64,000 nt of DNA. Origin: ZC4RG42 sp036676355. GTDB taxonomy: Bacteria > Pseudomonadota > Gammaproteobacteria > Burkholderiales > SG8-39. Shown in pieces: positions 15,989 to 25,027 of this stretch. Below the pieces are notes generated by a model that worked only from the letters and a program-made list of their open reading frames with translations, was not told the origin of the DNA and did no database searches. Where the stretch lies: the NCBI GenBank assembly GCA_036676355.1, contig JAKFDA010000078.1:1-64000 (forward strand), written 5' to 3'. The stretch's first letter is position 1; each line of letters begins with the position of its first letter. The position numbers and the translations under genes are program-made.

Positions 15989-17350
15989 ATGGGTCGTTTG
16001 TTCTGGAAACTGTTTTTCGCCTTCTGGCTGACGCTGCTGCTCACCGGTCTTGCCGTCGCCACCGCGGTCAATCTGCTACGCCAAAGCCCGGACGGCAATG
16101 AAGCGCCGGCAGTCGCCGCCGGGCCGGCGGCAGTGATGCTGGTGGATGCCGGCGCATCGGTGCTGCAGTACGGCGGCGTCGAAGCCTTGCGCGCTCTGAT
16201 TCGTAACGAGGAAGGCAGCGCACGCGCATCGCGGCTTCATGCCGTCGATGCGCAGGGAAAGGAATTGCTGGGCCGCAGTGTCTCTGGCGATGCCTACGCG
16301 GCCGCCGCGGCGCTGGCCGAGCAGACCGGCCCGCGCCGGGCCGCCCGCTGGGTGAGTGCCGAGGGCGAACGCTTTCTCTTGTTTGTGCCACCTTCGGAGC
16401 ACCGCGCCGGCGCCCGCCATCGCCCGCGGCAGCCGCTATTGCCGCCGGCGATGCTGATGCTGCTGGCCGGGGTGGCCGCAAGCATCGGTTTCGCCGCGCT
16501 GCTGGCCTGGTACCTGTCGCGGCCGATCCGTCATCTGCGCTGGGCGTTCGAAAACGCGGCGCAAGGCAGACTCGGGGTGCGCGTGCAGTCGCGCATCGGC
16601 AGGCGGCGCGACGAAATCGCCGATCTCGGCCGCGACTTCGATCATATGGCGCAGCGCCTGCAGCGTTTGTTGGAAGGGCAGCAGCGTCTGTTGCACGACG
16701 TGTCGCATGAATTGCGTTCCCCGCTCGCACGGCTTCAGGCGGCGATCGGCCTTGCGCGTCAGAATCCCGCGCGCACCGAAGCGATGCTGCAGCGTGTCGA
16801 GCAGGAAACCGAGCGCGTCGATCAACTCGTCGGCGAACTGCTGACGCTCTCGCGCCTTGATACCGAAACGGGTCATACCGGAGTCGAGCACATCGACATC
16901 ATGGAGCTTGTCGCGGCGATTGCGGACGATGCACGCTTCGAGGCTCAATCCGGCGGTCGCGAGTTGCGCTTAACGACTCACGGCGAATGCTCGGGTCACT
17001 TCCCTGTCGATGCGCTGCAGCGGGGCATCGAAAACATCGTGCGCAATGCGGTGAAGTACACCGCCGAAGGCACCACGGTCGAAGTCATCGCGGAGTACAT
17101 GCCCGCGTCAAAAACCGTGCGCATCGAGGTCTGCGACCGTGGCCCCGGCGTTCCGGCGGAGGATCTGGAAAAAATATTCGAACCGTTCTATCGCAGCGTA
17201 CACACCTCCGGCGTAACGGGCTTCGGCCTGGGGCTGGCCATCGCACGTCGCGCGGTGCAAGCGGCCGGCGGCGAGATTCACGCGCGCAATCGTGAAGGCG
17301 GCGGTCTGAGCGTCGAGATCCTGTTGCCCTGCGCGGACGAACGTAAGTGA
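15989..17350 (+). CDS. cpxA: Sensor histidine kinase CpxA
   Basis: 453-aa membrane kinase. TM1 is at residues 6-28, a short ~120-residue periplasmic domain follows, and TM2 is at about 150-172. HAMP comes next (SRPIRHLRWAFENAAQGRLGVRV in parts), then the phospho-accepting His240 in DVSHELRSPLARLQ, and the ATPase domain with N-box VRNAVKY, G1 DRGPGVP and G2 GFGLGLAIA. The start 8 bases after cpxR gives an operon. The SRPIRHLR and HELRSPLARLQ stretches are characteristic of CpxA. Confidence 0.88.
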   Translation: MGRLFWKLFFAFWLTLLLTGLAVATAVNLLRQSPDGNEAPAVAAGPAAVMLVDAGASVLQYGGVEALRALIRNEEGSARASRLHAVDAQGKELLGRSVSGDAYAAAAALAEQTGPRRAARWVSAEGERFLLFVPPSEHRAGARHRPRQPLLPPAMLMLLAGVAASIGFAALLAWYLSRPIRHLRWAFENAAQGRLGVRVQSRIGRRRDEIADLGRDFDHMAQRLQRLLEGQQRLLHDVSHELRSPLARLQAAIGLARQNPARTEAMLQRVEQETERVDQLVGELLTLSRLDTETGHTGVEHIDIMELVAAIADDARFEAQSGGRELRLTTHGECSGHFPVDALQRGIENIVRNAVKYTAEGTTVEVIAEYMPASKTVRIEVCDRGPGVPAEDLEKIFEPFYRSVHTSGVTGFGLGLAIARRAVQAAGGEIHARNREGGGLSVEILLPCADERK

Positions 17351-17400
17351 TCTTTACGGAAGAGAAAGGATTCGCGGCGGGGACTCAAAAACGTTCGAGC

Positions 17401-17443
17401 CATGCGAAACTTCGCCTGTCCCTGCCACCGGAGGTTTCGCATG
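17401..17443. promoter_or_regulatory. Inverted repeat enclosing the HbpS-like ribosome-binding site
   Basis: CATGCGAAAC (17401-17410) and GTTTCGCATG (17434-17443) are perfect reverse complements. The 23-base loop holds the GGAGG ribosome-binding site, and the right arm contains the ATG start. The hairpin would hide the start codon in the mRNA. Alternatively the repeat is an operator. Confidence 0.5.
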
Positions 17444-17932
17444 TCGCATCTATTCCGCCTCATTCCAGTACTCGCCCTGCTGTCCTTCCCGCTACAGGCG
17501 CAGGAGGCGACATTTGAAAGCCGCAGTCTTACACCGGAAGCCGCACTCAAGGCGGCGACGGCCGCAATGGCAACATGCAGAAAGAACGGTTTTCAGGTCG
17601 CGGTGGCGGTAAGCGATCGCGCCGGCCACGCGCTGGTGATGCTGCGCGATCGTTTCGCCGGTCCGCACACCGTGCAGACGGCGATCGACAAGGCCTACAC
17701 GGCGATCACATTCAAGATGGATACCAGAAGCTTCGCCCGCGTGACGGAGACCGGAGAAGCGTCCGGCATCCGGCACCTGCCTCATATCGTGGCGCTGGGC
17801 GGCGCAGTGCCGATCGAATCGGGCGGCTCCACGGTGGGCGCGATCGGCGTCTCGGGCGCACCGGGCGGCGAAGCCGATGAAGCGTGCGCGCTAGCCGGCG
17901 TCCAGGCGATACGCGAGGAACTGGAGTTTTAG
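17441..17932 (+). CDS. Secreted GlcG/HbpS-family haem-binding protein
   Basis: Signal peptide at residues 1-20 (ending FPLQAQ), then a GlcG/HbpS domain. Recognised features are LTPEAALKAATAAMATCRKNGFQVAVAVSDRAGH (in parts), the TAITFKMDTRSF segment and the glycine-rich GGAVPIESGGSTVGAIGVSGAPGGEADEAC (in parts). I chose the ATG at 17441 (163 aa) because GGAGG lies 7 bases upstream. An upstream ATG at 17402 is in frame but lacks a site. Family members bind haem or small molecules; the role here is unknown. It follows cpxRA by 90 bp and may be in the Cpx regulon. Confidence 0.82.
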   Translation: MSHLFRLIPVLALLSFPLQAQEATFESRSLTPEAALKAATAAMATCRKNGFQVAVAVSDRAGHALVMLRDRFAGPHTVQTAIDKAYTAITFKMDTRSFARVTETGEASGIRHLPHIVALGGAVPIESGGSTVGAIGVSGAPGGEADEACALAGVQAIREELEF

Positions 17933-17969
17933 TAAAGCAGCGGAGAGCGGAGAGCTGCGAGAAAAAACC

Positions 17970-18206
17970 CTAGAGCGCCTCGTAGGGGTTGCGCAATTCC
18001 GCGACGACCTGGGCGAACACGGCGCGTATCTGCGCTTCGTCGCAGCCCATCAGCAACGCGTCCTCGAAGGCGTCCTGACAGACCTGCTGGATTTCTTCGA
18101 GATTTTCGCGCAGCACCTTCAGTTTCTCGGTGCAGGAAATCGGCTCGCCTTCAGCGGACCGCCAACGCGGTTGCGGCAACGTTTTTTCCATCGCTTCAAC
18201 AGCCAT
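17970..18206 (-). CDS. Conserved small protein downstream of cysA
   Basis: 78-aa soluble protein, predicted helical, with PRWRSAEGEPISCTEKLKVL at the front and ALLMGCDEAQIRAVF in the middle. Similar short proteins recur beside sulfate transport genes in betaproteobacteria, as I recall, but have no assigned function. It starts 12 bp after cysA on the same strand and is probably the last gene of the sbp-cysT-cysW-cysA operon. The two cysteines do not form a recognised motif. Confidence 0.65.
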   Translation of the reverse strand: MAVEAMEKTLPQPRWRSAEGEPISCTEKLKVLRENLEEIQQVCQDAFEDALLMGCDEAQIRAVFAQVVAELRNPYEAL

Positions 18207-18218
18207 GCGTTGAAGGCG

Positions 18219-19310
18219 TCATGCCGCCTTCGGCAGCGCGCTCGCCTTCGGATTGAGAAATACGCGCAAACGCCGCGGCCGCACAACCAGCGTTTCGCCT
18301 TCATAGAAGCGCATCGAGCGGTAATGCTCGGCGGGCATTTCCGCTTCAACGATGCCGGCGCCGTCTTCGCGCTCAAGTTCCAGGCGCGCGGTCGGCCCGA
18401 CCACCAGCGCGCGGCTCAGTTGCACCCGAATGCCGGACTGGCCGGCGACATAACGATCGACTTCCACATCGTGCGGTCGCACGAATCCGACCGCCGGCGT
18501 ATCGAGCGTGTCGCCGTATTCCGGTGTTTCGAGTGCGATGTCGTCGCCGACATGCAGCCAGCCTTCGTGCGCCCGCCCCTGGAACAGGTTGACGTTGCCG
18601 AGAAAGCCGTACACGAACGGCGTCGCCGGCCGCTCGTACACGTCTTCCGGCGTGCCCTGCTGTTCGACGCGGCCGGCGTTCATCAGCACCACGCGATCGG
18701 CCACTTCCAGCGCCTCTTCCTGATCGTGCGTCACGAAAATACTCGTCACATGAATCTCGTCATGTAGACGCCGCAACCAGCGTCGCAGCTCCTTGCGCAC
18801 CTTGGCGTCAAGTGCGCCGAACGGCTCGTCGAGCAGCAACACCCGGGGTTCGACCGCAAGCGCGCGCGCCAGCGCGATGCGTTGACGCTGACCGCCGGAC
18901 AGTTGCGAGGGGTAGCGATCGGCGCACCAGCCGAGCTGCACCAGGTTGAGCAGCGAATGCACCTTCTCGTCGATCTCCGCTTTGCTCAAACGCAGCGCAT
19001 GAGGTTTCACCTCCAGGCCGAATGCGACGTTGTCGTACACCGTCATATGACGGAACAGTGCATAGTGTTGAAATACGAAACCGACCTGACGTTCCCGCAC
19101 GTCCTGACCCGATGCGTCCTCGCCCTGGAAATGGATGCTGCCCCGGTCGGCGGTTTCGAGGCCGGCGATGACGCGCAGCAGCGTGGTCTTGCCGCAACCG
19201 GAAGGTCCCAGCAATGCGACCAGCTCGCCCGTGGGGAAATCCAGTGAGACGTCGTCGAGCGCGGTAAAGCTGCCGAAACGCTTGGTGATGTTCCGAACTT
19301 CAATACTCAT
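18219..19310 (-). CDS. cysA: Sulfate/thiosulfate ABC transporter ATPase
   Basis: Energises sulfate import at the inner membrane with CysT and CysW. Walker A GPSGCGKTT is at residues 34-42, Q-loop VFQHYALF near 82, signature QLSGGQRQR near 137, Walker B VLLLDEPFGALD near 158 and H-loop FVTHDQEEA near 195. A TOBE-like C-terminal regulatory domain follows, as in CysA/MalK types. Length is 363 aa. The ribosome-binding site AAGGAAA is contributed by the edge of repeat copy B, which separates cysA from cysW. Confidence 0.94.
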   Translation of the reverse strand: MSIEVRNITKRFGSFTALDDVSLDFPTGELVALLGPSGCGKTTLLRVIAGLETADRGSIHFQGEDASGQDVRERQVGFVFQHYALFRHMTVYDNVAFGLEVKPHALRLSKAEIDEKVHSLLNLVQLGWCADRYPSQLSGGQRQRIALARALAVEPRVLLLDEPFGALDAKVRKELRRWLRRLHDEIHVTSIFVTHDQEEALEVADRVVLMNAGRVEQQGTPEDVYERPATPFVYGFLGNVNLFQGRAHEGWLHVGDDIALETPEYGDTLDTPAVGFVRPHDVEVDRYVAGQSGIRVQLSRALVVGPTARLELEREDGAGIVEAEMPAEHYRSMRFYEGETLVVRPRRLRVFLNPKASALPKAA

Positions 19311-19319
19311 GATGTTTCC

Positions 19320-19603
19320 TTAAGGAAGATCCGATTAAGGTTTTTTTATGAATGTTGCCGCAAGCTCTGGACTGCTAAGGCGTTGCTTTACTTTGCCCTC
19401 GCTCGTACAGCCATGTGCCGGCGCGCGGAGCAGGGGCCCCTTCAGGGGATGCGACCGCACAGGCACATGAAGGAACGCAGACCAACCGGCCCATCACAGC
19501 CCGCTGCGGGGTCGCATCCATCGATGAAGCCGATGGAACCTGCTCCACCCTTCGCGGTCCCGCACTCGCGACCATCATCGGCACTCATTCAGACGTTCCT
19601 TAA
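19320..19603 (-). repeat. Dispersed operonic repeat, full copy B
   Basis: Second full copy, in the same orientation relative to transcription as copies A and C (its core reads along the minus strand). The ends are TTAAGGAAGATCCGATTAAG (19320-19339) and, read from the other side, TTAAGGAACGTCTGAATGAG (19603-19584), an imperfect terminal inverted repeat. The core is nearly identical to copy A over about 175 bp. It fills the cysW-cysA gap, ending 12 bp after the cysW stop and 10 bp before the cysA start. The contained 69-codon frame differs in reading frame from those of the other copies. Confidence 0.88.
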
Positions 19604-19615
19604 CGCGCTTGCGCA

Positions 19616-20527
19616 TCACTTCCTCGGCGCCTCCATCGCGCCGGCGGATTTCAATTCGTTCTGCACACGCCATTCGACAAAACTCTTCAGTGCCAGCGTA
19701 ACCAGCGCCAGCAGCGCGAGAATCGACGCCACGGCGAACGCGGCGGCGAACTGATATTCGTTGTACAGAATCTCGATATGCAGCGGCATGGTGTTGGTCA
19801 TGCCGCGTATGTGACCGGAGACCACCGATACCGCGCCGAACTCGCCCATCGCCCGCGCGTTACAAAGAATCACGCCGTATAACAAGCCCCACTTGACGTT
19901 GGGCAAGGTCACGCGCCAGAGGATCTGCCAGCCGGAGGCGCCAAGCACACGCGCCGCTTCTTCTTCATCGTTGCCCTGCGCTTCCATCAACGGAATCAGC
20001 TCGCGCGCAACGAACGGAAAGGTCACGAACATCGTCGCCAGCACGATGCCCGGAATGGCGAAGATGATCTTGATGTCGTGCGCCTGCAGCCACGGGCCGA
20101 ACCAGCCCTGCGCGCCGAACATCAGCACATAGATCAGGCCGGCGATCACCGGCGACACTGAGAACGGCAGATCGATCAACGTCGTCAACAGGCTCTTGCC
20201 GCGAAATTCGAATTTGGCGATGGCCCAGGCCGCCGCCACGCCGAACACCAGGTTAAGCGGCACCGCGATCACCGCGGCGATCAGGGTGAGCTTTACCGCA
20301 GCGAGCGCATCCGGTTCGATGAGGGCCGCCAGATAGGCTTCGAAACCCTTGCTCATGGCCTCGTAAAAAACCGCGGCCAGCGGCACGAACAGGAACAAGG
20401 CGAGAAAGGAGAGCGCCAGCGCAATCAGCGACCACTTGACCAGCGGATGCTCGGTCGTGGCGCTGCGTCGGCGCGCCGGCGCACGAAAACCTGCGGCAGG
20501 TGACGGAGCGGTAATGACGGCGGACAT
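19616..20527 (-). CDS. cysW: Sulfate ABC transporter permease CysW
   Basis: Inner-membrane permease subunit. Several transmembrane helices are visible, and the EAA-loop motif EEEAARVLGASGWQILWRVTLPN (in parts) near residue 195 contacts CysA. NARAMGEFGAVSVVSGHI is typical of CysW. I place the start at ATG 20527 (303 aa), four bases after the cysT stop. The frame is open upstream inside cysT but without membrane character. Confidence 0.93.
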   Translation of the reverse strand: MSAVITAPSPAAGFRAPARRRSATTEHPLVKWSLIALALSFLALFLFVPLAAVFYEAMSKGFEAYLAALIEPDALAAVKLTLIAAVIAVPLNLVFGVAAAWAIAKFEFRGKSLLTTLIDLPFSVSPVIAGLIYVLMFGAQGWFGPWLQAHDIKIIFAIPGIVLATMFVTFPFVARELIPLMEAQGNDEEEAARVLGASGWQILWRVTLPNVKWGLLYGVILCNARAMGEFGAVSVVSGHIRGMTNTMPLHIEILYNEYQFAAAFAVASILALLALVTLALKSFVEWRVQNELKSAGAMEAPRK

Positions 20528-20531
20528 GGTG

Positions 20532-21374
20532 TTAGCGAGCCTTTGCGCCGCGCCGCGATGTCCACCACTGCAACACATTGATGGCGAGCAGCAGGATGAA
20601 CGACGCGACCAGCATGACGACGGCCAGCGCAGTCGCGCCGGTGTAATCGTACTGTTCCAGTTTGGTAATGATCAGCAACGGCGTGATTTCGGTCTTCAGC
20701 GGAATGTTGCCGGCGATGAAGATGACCGAGCCGTATTCGCCGACCGCACGCGCGAACGCAAGGGCAAAGCCGGTGAGCAACGCCGGCATGATGGCCGGAA
20801 AAATAATGCGCACGAAGGTCTGCAGGCGCGTGGCGCCCAGACTTGCCGCCGCTTCTTCCAGTTCCGGCTCCACATCTTCGAGCACCGGCTGCACCGTGCG
20901 CACCACGAACGGCAGGCCGATGAACGTCAGCGCGACCACTACACCGAGCGGCGTGAACGCGACCTTGATGCCCAACTCGGCCAGCCATTCACCGATCCAG
21001 CCGTTAGGCGCATAGATACCCGTCAGCGCGATACCGGCTACGGCGGTCGGCAGCGCGAAAGGCAGATCGACCAGCGCGTCAATGAAGCGCTTGCCCGGGA
21101 ACGTGTAGCGCACCAGCACCCACGCCACCAGCAGGCCAAATACGGCGTTGATGGTCGCGCCGATCAACGCGGCGCCGAATGACAGTTTGTACGACGCGAC
21201 GACACGGTCTGTCGTAACAGCGAGCCAGAACTGCTCCCAGGTCAGCGTTGCGGTTTTGAGAAATGCCGCCGACAGTGGAATCAACACCAGCAGGCAGAGA
21301 TAGAGCAGCGTGAAACCGAGCGCGATATTGAAGCCCGGCAGCACGGTATGCCGGCGCAGCAGGAAGGTACTCAC
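20532..21374 (-). CDS. cysT: Sulfate ABC transporter permease CysT (CysU)
   Basis: Partner permease of CysW. The EAA motif is ELEEAAASLGATRLQTF near residue 170, then ARAVGEYGSVIFIAGN. The start is the GTG at 21374, which overlaps the sbp stop as GTGA. The resulting 280 aa has the expected N-terminus (LPGFNIALGFTLLYLCLLVLIPL in parts). The open frame continues upstream within sbp but that is a shadow. Confidence 0.93.
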   Translation of the reverse strand: MSTFLLRRHTVLPGFNIALGFTLLYLCLLVLIPLSAAFLKTATLTWEQFWLAVTTDRVVASYKLSFGAALIGATINAVFGLLVAWVLVRYTFPGKRFIDALVDLPFALPTAVAGIALTGIYAPNGWIGEWLAELGIKVAFTPLGVVVALTFIGLPFVVRTVQPVLEDVEPELEEAAASLGATRLQTFVRIIFPAIMPALLTGFALAFARAVGEYGSVIFIAGNIPLKTEITPLLIITKLEQYDYTGATALAVVMLVASFILLLAINVLQWWTSRRGAKAR

Positions 21375-22432
21375 TTCCTGGCCTGATAAATCTGATCGAA
21401 TACGCCGCCGTCGTCGAAGTGCGTCCGCTGCGCTTTCTGCCAGCCGCCGAACAGTTCGTCGACCGTGAACAAGCTGATTTTCTTGAACTGTGCCGCATGC
21501 TTCTTCACCGCGCTGTCCACCACCGGCCGATAGTAATGCTTCGCCGCAATCTCCTGCCCTTCGGGCGAATAGAGATATTCGAGATACGCCTGCGCGACTT
21601 TGCGCGTGCCCTTGCGATCGACCACCTTGTCGACCACGCTGACCGGATTTTCCGCGGCGACCGACCAACTCGGATAGACGATATCGAAGTTGTCGCCCAA
21701 TTCCTTCTTGATCAGGAACACTTCGTTCTCGAAAGTCACCAGTACGTCGCCGATGCCGCGCTGCGTGAACGTCGCAGTCGCGCCGCGTCCGCCCGTATCG
21801 AGAATCGGCACGTTGGCGAACAGCTTGCCGACCAGCGCGCGCGCCTTCGCTTCGTCGCCGCCGGTCTTGAGTGCATAGCCCCAGGCGGCCAGATAGGTGT
21901 AACGGCCGTTGCCCGAGGTCTTTGGATTCGGCACGATTACCTGCACGCCGGGCCTGGCCAGATCGTTCCAGTCCTTGATGCCCTTGGGATTGCCCTTGCG
22001 CACGAGGAACACCGAAGTCGAGGTGTACGGCACGCTGTTGTTCGGCAGACGTTTCTGCCAGTCGGCCGGGACGAGGTTGCCGCGCTGATGCAACAGATCG
22101 ATATCGTTGGCCTGGTTCATGGTGACGACATCGGCTTCGAGCCCATCAGCGACCGCGCGCGCCTGCTTGCTTGAACCGCCGTGCGATTGCTTGACGGTGA
22201 CGTTCTCACCCGTCGTGGCTTTCCAGTGCTTCGCGAACGCGGCGTTGTAGTCCTTGTAGAGTTCGCGCGCGACGTCGTAAGACGCATTGAGGATCGTTGT
22301 ATCCGCAGCCGCCGGCAGCGCAAAGCCCGAAAGCGCTATCGCAAAAACGTACAGCCCCAAGCGTTTCAACACTACAAACGTCCTTTTGCAAAGGGCGGCC
22401 ACCGGCCGCGCCTTGCACTGATATGGATTCAT
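21371..22432 (-). CDS. sbp: Periplasmic sulfate-binding protein
   Basis: Captures sulfate for CysTWA. An N-terminal extension and signal peptide end near residue 43 (FALPAAADTT). Mature features are LNASYDVARELYKDYNAAF (in parts), KQSHGGSSKQARAV, GNGRYTYLAAWGYAL and TFENEV, all hallmarks of Sbp/CysP. The full frame from 22432 has 353 aa. A start nearer the signal peptide (for example the ATG at about residue 1 or the GTG region around residue 20) is possible. First transport gene of the operon, 48 bp after the peroxiredoxin. Confidence 0.93.
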   Translation of the reverse strand: MNPYQCKARPVAALCKRTFVVLKRLGLYVFAIALSGFALPAAADTTILNASYDVARELYKDYNAAFAKHWKATTGENVTVKQSHGGSSKQARAVADGLEADVVTMNQANDIDLLHQRGNLVPADWQKRLPNNSVPYTSTSVFLVRKGNPKGIKDWNDLARPGVQVIVPNPKTSGNGRYTYLAAWGYALKTGGDEAKARALVGKLFANVPILDTGGRGATATFTQRGIGDVLVTFENEVFLIKKELGDNFDIVYPSWSVAAENPVSVVDKVVDRKGTRKVAQAYLEYLYSPEGQEIAAKHYYRPVVDSAVKKHAAQFKKISLFTVDELFGGWQKAQRTHFDDGGVFDQIYQARK

Positions 22433-22480
22433 CGAAAGGCGCAGCGGGAGCGCACGCTCACCACTGCACCGATCGGCCTG

Positions 22481-23125
22481 CTACTTCTTATTCGGCTGCG
22501 CGGTATAGCGCAGGTACGGTTTCACCGCACGATAGCCTTGGGGAAATTTCTGCTTCAGCACTTCGGGGTCGGTGATCGAAGGCACGATGATCACGTCTTC
22601 GCCCTGCTTCCAGTTCACCGGCGTCGCGACGCTGTGGCTGTCGGTCAGTTGCAACGCGTCGATGACGCGCAGGATTTCGTCGAAGTTGCGCCCCGTGGCG
22701 GCCGGATAGGTAAACGTCAGACGGATTTTCTTGTTCGGGTCGATGATGAACACCGAACGCACGGTCGCGGTCGTGCTGGCATTCGGGTGGATCATGTCGT
22801 ACAGATCCGAAACCTTGCGATCCGCATCGGCCAGGATCGGAAAGTCGACGACGCAGCCTTGCGTCTCATTGATGTCGCTCACCCAGCCCTGGTGCGAATC
22901 CACCGGATCAACCGACAGCGCCAACACTTTCACGCCGCGTTTGGCGAACTCCTGCGAGAGCTTGGCGGTATAGCCCAGTTCGGTCGTGCACACCGGGGTG
23001 AAATCGGCAGGATGCGAAAACAGCACGCCCCAGCTATTGCCGAGCCATTCATGAAATCGGATCTTCCCGGCAGTTGAATCCTGTTCGAAGTCGGGTGCGG
23101 TATCTCCCAAACGTAACGTCGCCAT
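22481..23125 (-). CDS. 1-Cys peroxiredoxin (Prx6 family, LsfA-like)
   Basis: Reduces peroxides. The peroxidatic Cys46 lies in FSHPADFTPVCTTELG, the Prx6-type motif, and there is no resolving CXXC. The long C-terminal domain (VATPVNWKQGEDVIIVPS, SITDPEVLKQKFPQGYRAVKPYLRYT in parts) is characteristic of the 1-Cys class. Length is 214 aa. It directly precedes sbp on the same strand. LsfA of Pseudomonas, a sulfate-starvation peroxiredoxin, is the relevant named relative, so co-regulation with sulfur uptake is likely. Upstream (23126-23333) is an AT-richer gap that should hold the promoter. Confidence 0.9.
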   Translation of the reverse strand: MATLRLGDTAPDFEQDSTAGKIRFHEWLGNSWGVLFSHPADFTPVCTTELGYTAKLSQEFAKRGVKVLALSVDPVDSHQGWVSDINETQGCVVDFPILADADRKVSDLYDMIHPNASTTATVRSVFIIDPNKKIRLTFTYPAATGRNFDEILRVIDALQLTDSHSVATPVNWKQGEDVIIVPSITDPEVLKQKFPQGYRAVKPYLRYTAQPNKK

Positions 23126-23333
23126 GACTTGCTCCTCGGTTGTTGGTTGGCATCAAATGCGGACATGCATTTTCTACAATCGCGCTTATTCAGTGAACGA
23201 ATAAATGGAGATTTCTTTATAGCGTTGAGCTATAAAACGGACAGCGAGGCGCCATCCGTTCGCTTTAAAGATAGTCGCCGCATCGGCGGAAGCCAGCGCC
23301 GTGCCGTTTGCTTCTGCTCGACGGGCGAAACAG

Positions 23334-24977
23334 TCAGTGCGAATGTTTGCCGGGCGTCATATCGAACTCGCCTTGCAGACTGGTTCGATCGAAATCCGTC
23401 ACGAGCATGTCGATGCGCACATCCCAATGCGTTGCCGCCGGCAGATTCAAGGGCGAGACCTGCCACTCTCCAGGGCGCAGTTGGGTGGCTTCACGCCGCA
23501 AAGGTTCGAGTCCATGCGCCGCACTCGAGAACGAGACTGTCACCGTCTTGGGCGAGAGCGGCACTGACTGTGCATCGGTCAGAATCAATCGCAACGAACC
23601 GGGCTGATCGGATCGCGCCGGCGTGTAGCCAAGTTGCACCGCGACGCCCGCCTCCTGAAAGCGCGTTGCGACAGCGGCTGGCGTCGCAGGTGACGCGAGC
23701 GTCAGCGCACGCGGCGGCGGCGTGAAGCGCCACAATGCAACGACCGCGAGCACGCATAGCGCAAGCGCAATCTCGACTGCGACGATGCGACCGAGCGCGT
23801 AGCGCGCCCGACCGTTTCCAACGAGCACCGGATCTGTCAGGCGATAGCGATTCCACGCCGCGAGGATGAACAATCCGACGACCATGGCGAGCTTGAGCAG
23901 CAATATCTGCCCGTAAGCCGTAGTCCACAGCGACGTCGGCCGATCGACCTGCAACAGCGCGAGCACCACCCCGGTGACGACGAGGGCGAGCACCACGAAA
24001 CGAATGCGGCGCGAGAAGATTTGCAGCGCCGGCGCGATCTTGTCGTCGCTGCGCGCCAGCGCAAGCAAGGGTATGAGCGCGCCCAGCCAGGCGGCGATGG
24101 CGATGCCATGCAGCAGCACGACGGGGCGCGCCAGCCATTGCGGCGGCGCGGCGCTGGCATGACCGCTGACCGCCAGCGCAGTGCCAAGCAGCAACGCTGC
24201 GGCTACCGCACTTGAACGAACGGAACGTTCGCGCACGGACGAAAGCGATACGAGCGCGACGGCCAATGCCGGCGCCGCCAGCGTCAGCGTGAGTGCATAG
24301 GAAGTGCCCGACGCCACGCGCCATACGCTCGCATCGAATACGTCGCGCCACGGCGCTTCGAGCGCATCCAGCCCCTGCAACATCAGGCAGATCGGAACTG
24401 CGGCAAGCCCGATCCAGACCGCTCGTCGCGACCACGAGGTGACAGCACGGTTGGCGCCGCCCATGAAGGCACGAAACAGCGCGCCGCCGACGCCGAAGAA
24501 CAAACCCACATACAGCGCCAGCCGGGCCAGCCAGATGGCCGGCTTGCGCAAGCTGTCATCGGCCGCAACGGCAACGCCCGCCGCACTGGCGCTGCCGATC
24601 GAGAAAACCATCGTGCCGCCGATGGGGTGGCCGTCGGCCGATACCACCCGCCAGCTCAATGCATACGTGCCTTGTAGCGTTTGCGCGGGAAGTTCGACGT
24701 GCAATCCGGCATCGACCGGCGCGGCACGATCGAGCGCCTGCGTGACGCCGTCGGGCGAAACGAGCCGAAACAGCAGCGGCGAGACGGGCTCGTTGAACGT
24801 CAGCGCGACATGTGCGGGCCACGCCGACAGCACCGCGCCGTCGCCCGGCTCGGATGCAATCAGCGCGGCATGCGCATGCGCCGGCGCAGTCCATAGGCAC
24901 AACGTCAGCAGACACGCTGCTAGCGCGAGCCGGCGTATCTCGCAACGCGCGCGGCGCGCGACGAATGCCGCGAACAT
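23334..24977 (-). CDS. CopC-CopD fusion copper transport protein
   Basis: Signal peptide, then a CopC domain (residues about 35-130) whose mature N-terminus HAALIASEPGDGA starts with the copper-binding histidine; the paired distal histidine is in SADGHPIGGTMVFSIG. A CopD-type eight-helix membrane domain (about 150-440) follows, then a soluble C-terminal domain ending in HSH. The layout matches YcnJ-like proteins. Length is 547 aa. Last gene of a four-gene minus-strand set with YcnI, a TonB receptor and DUF2946, all typical of copper acquisition. Import of copper into the cytoplasm is inferred from the family. Confidence 0.85.
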   Translation of the reverse strand: MFAAFVARRARCEIRRLALAACLLTLCLWTAPAHAHAALIASEPGDGAVLSAWPAHVALTFNEPVSPLLFRLVSPDGVTQALDRAAPVDAGLHVELPAQTLQGTYALSWRVVSADGHPIGGTMVFSIGSASAAGVAVAADDSLRKPAIWLARLALYVGLFFGVGGALFRAFMGGANRAVTSWSRRAVWIGLAAVPICLMLQGLDALEAPWRDVFDASVWRVASGTSYALTLTLAAPALAVALVSLSSVRERSVRSSAVAAALLLGTALAVSGHASAAPPQWLARPVVLLHGIAIAAWLGALIPLLALARSDDKIAPALQIFSRRIRFVVLALVVTGVVLALLQVDRPTSLWTTAYGQILLLKLAMVVGLFILAAWNRYRLTDPVLVGNGRARYALGRIVAVEIALALCVLAVVALWRFTPPPRALTLASPATPAAVATRFQEAGVAVQLGYTPARSDQPGSLRLILTDAQSVPLSPKTVTVSFSSAAHGLEPLRREATQLRPGEWQVSPLNLPAATHWDVRIDMLVTDFDRTSLQGEFDMTPGKHSH

Positions 24978-25027
24978 CAGGCGCCGCGCCCGCTGCGCGT
25001 CGAGCGAAACATTCGCACGTGCGTTGC

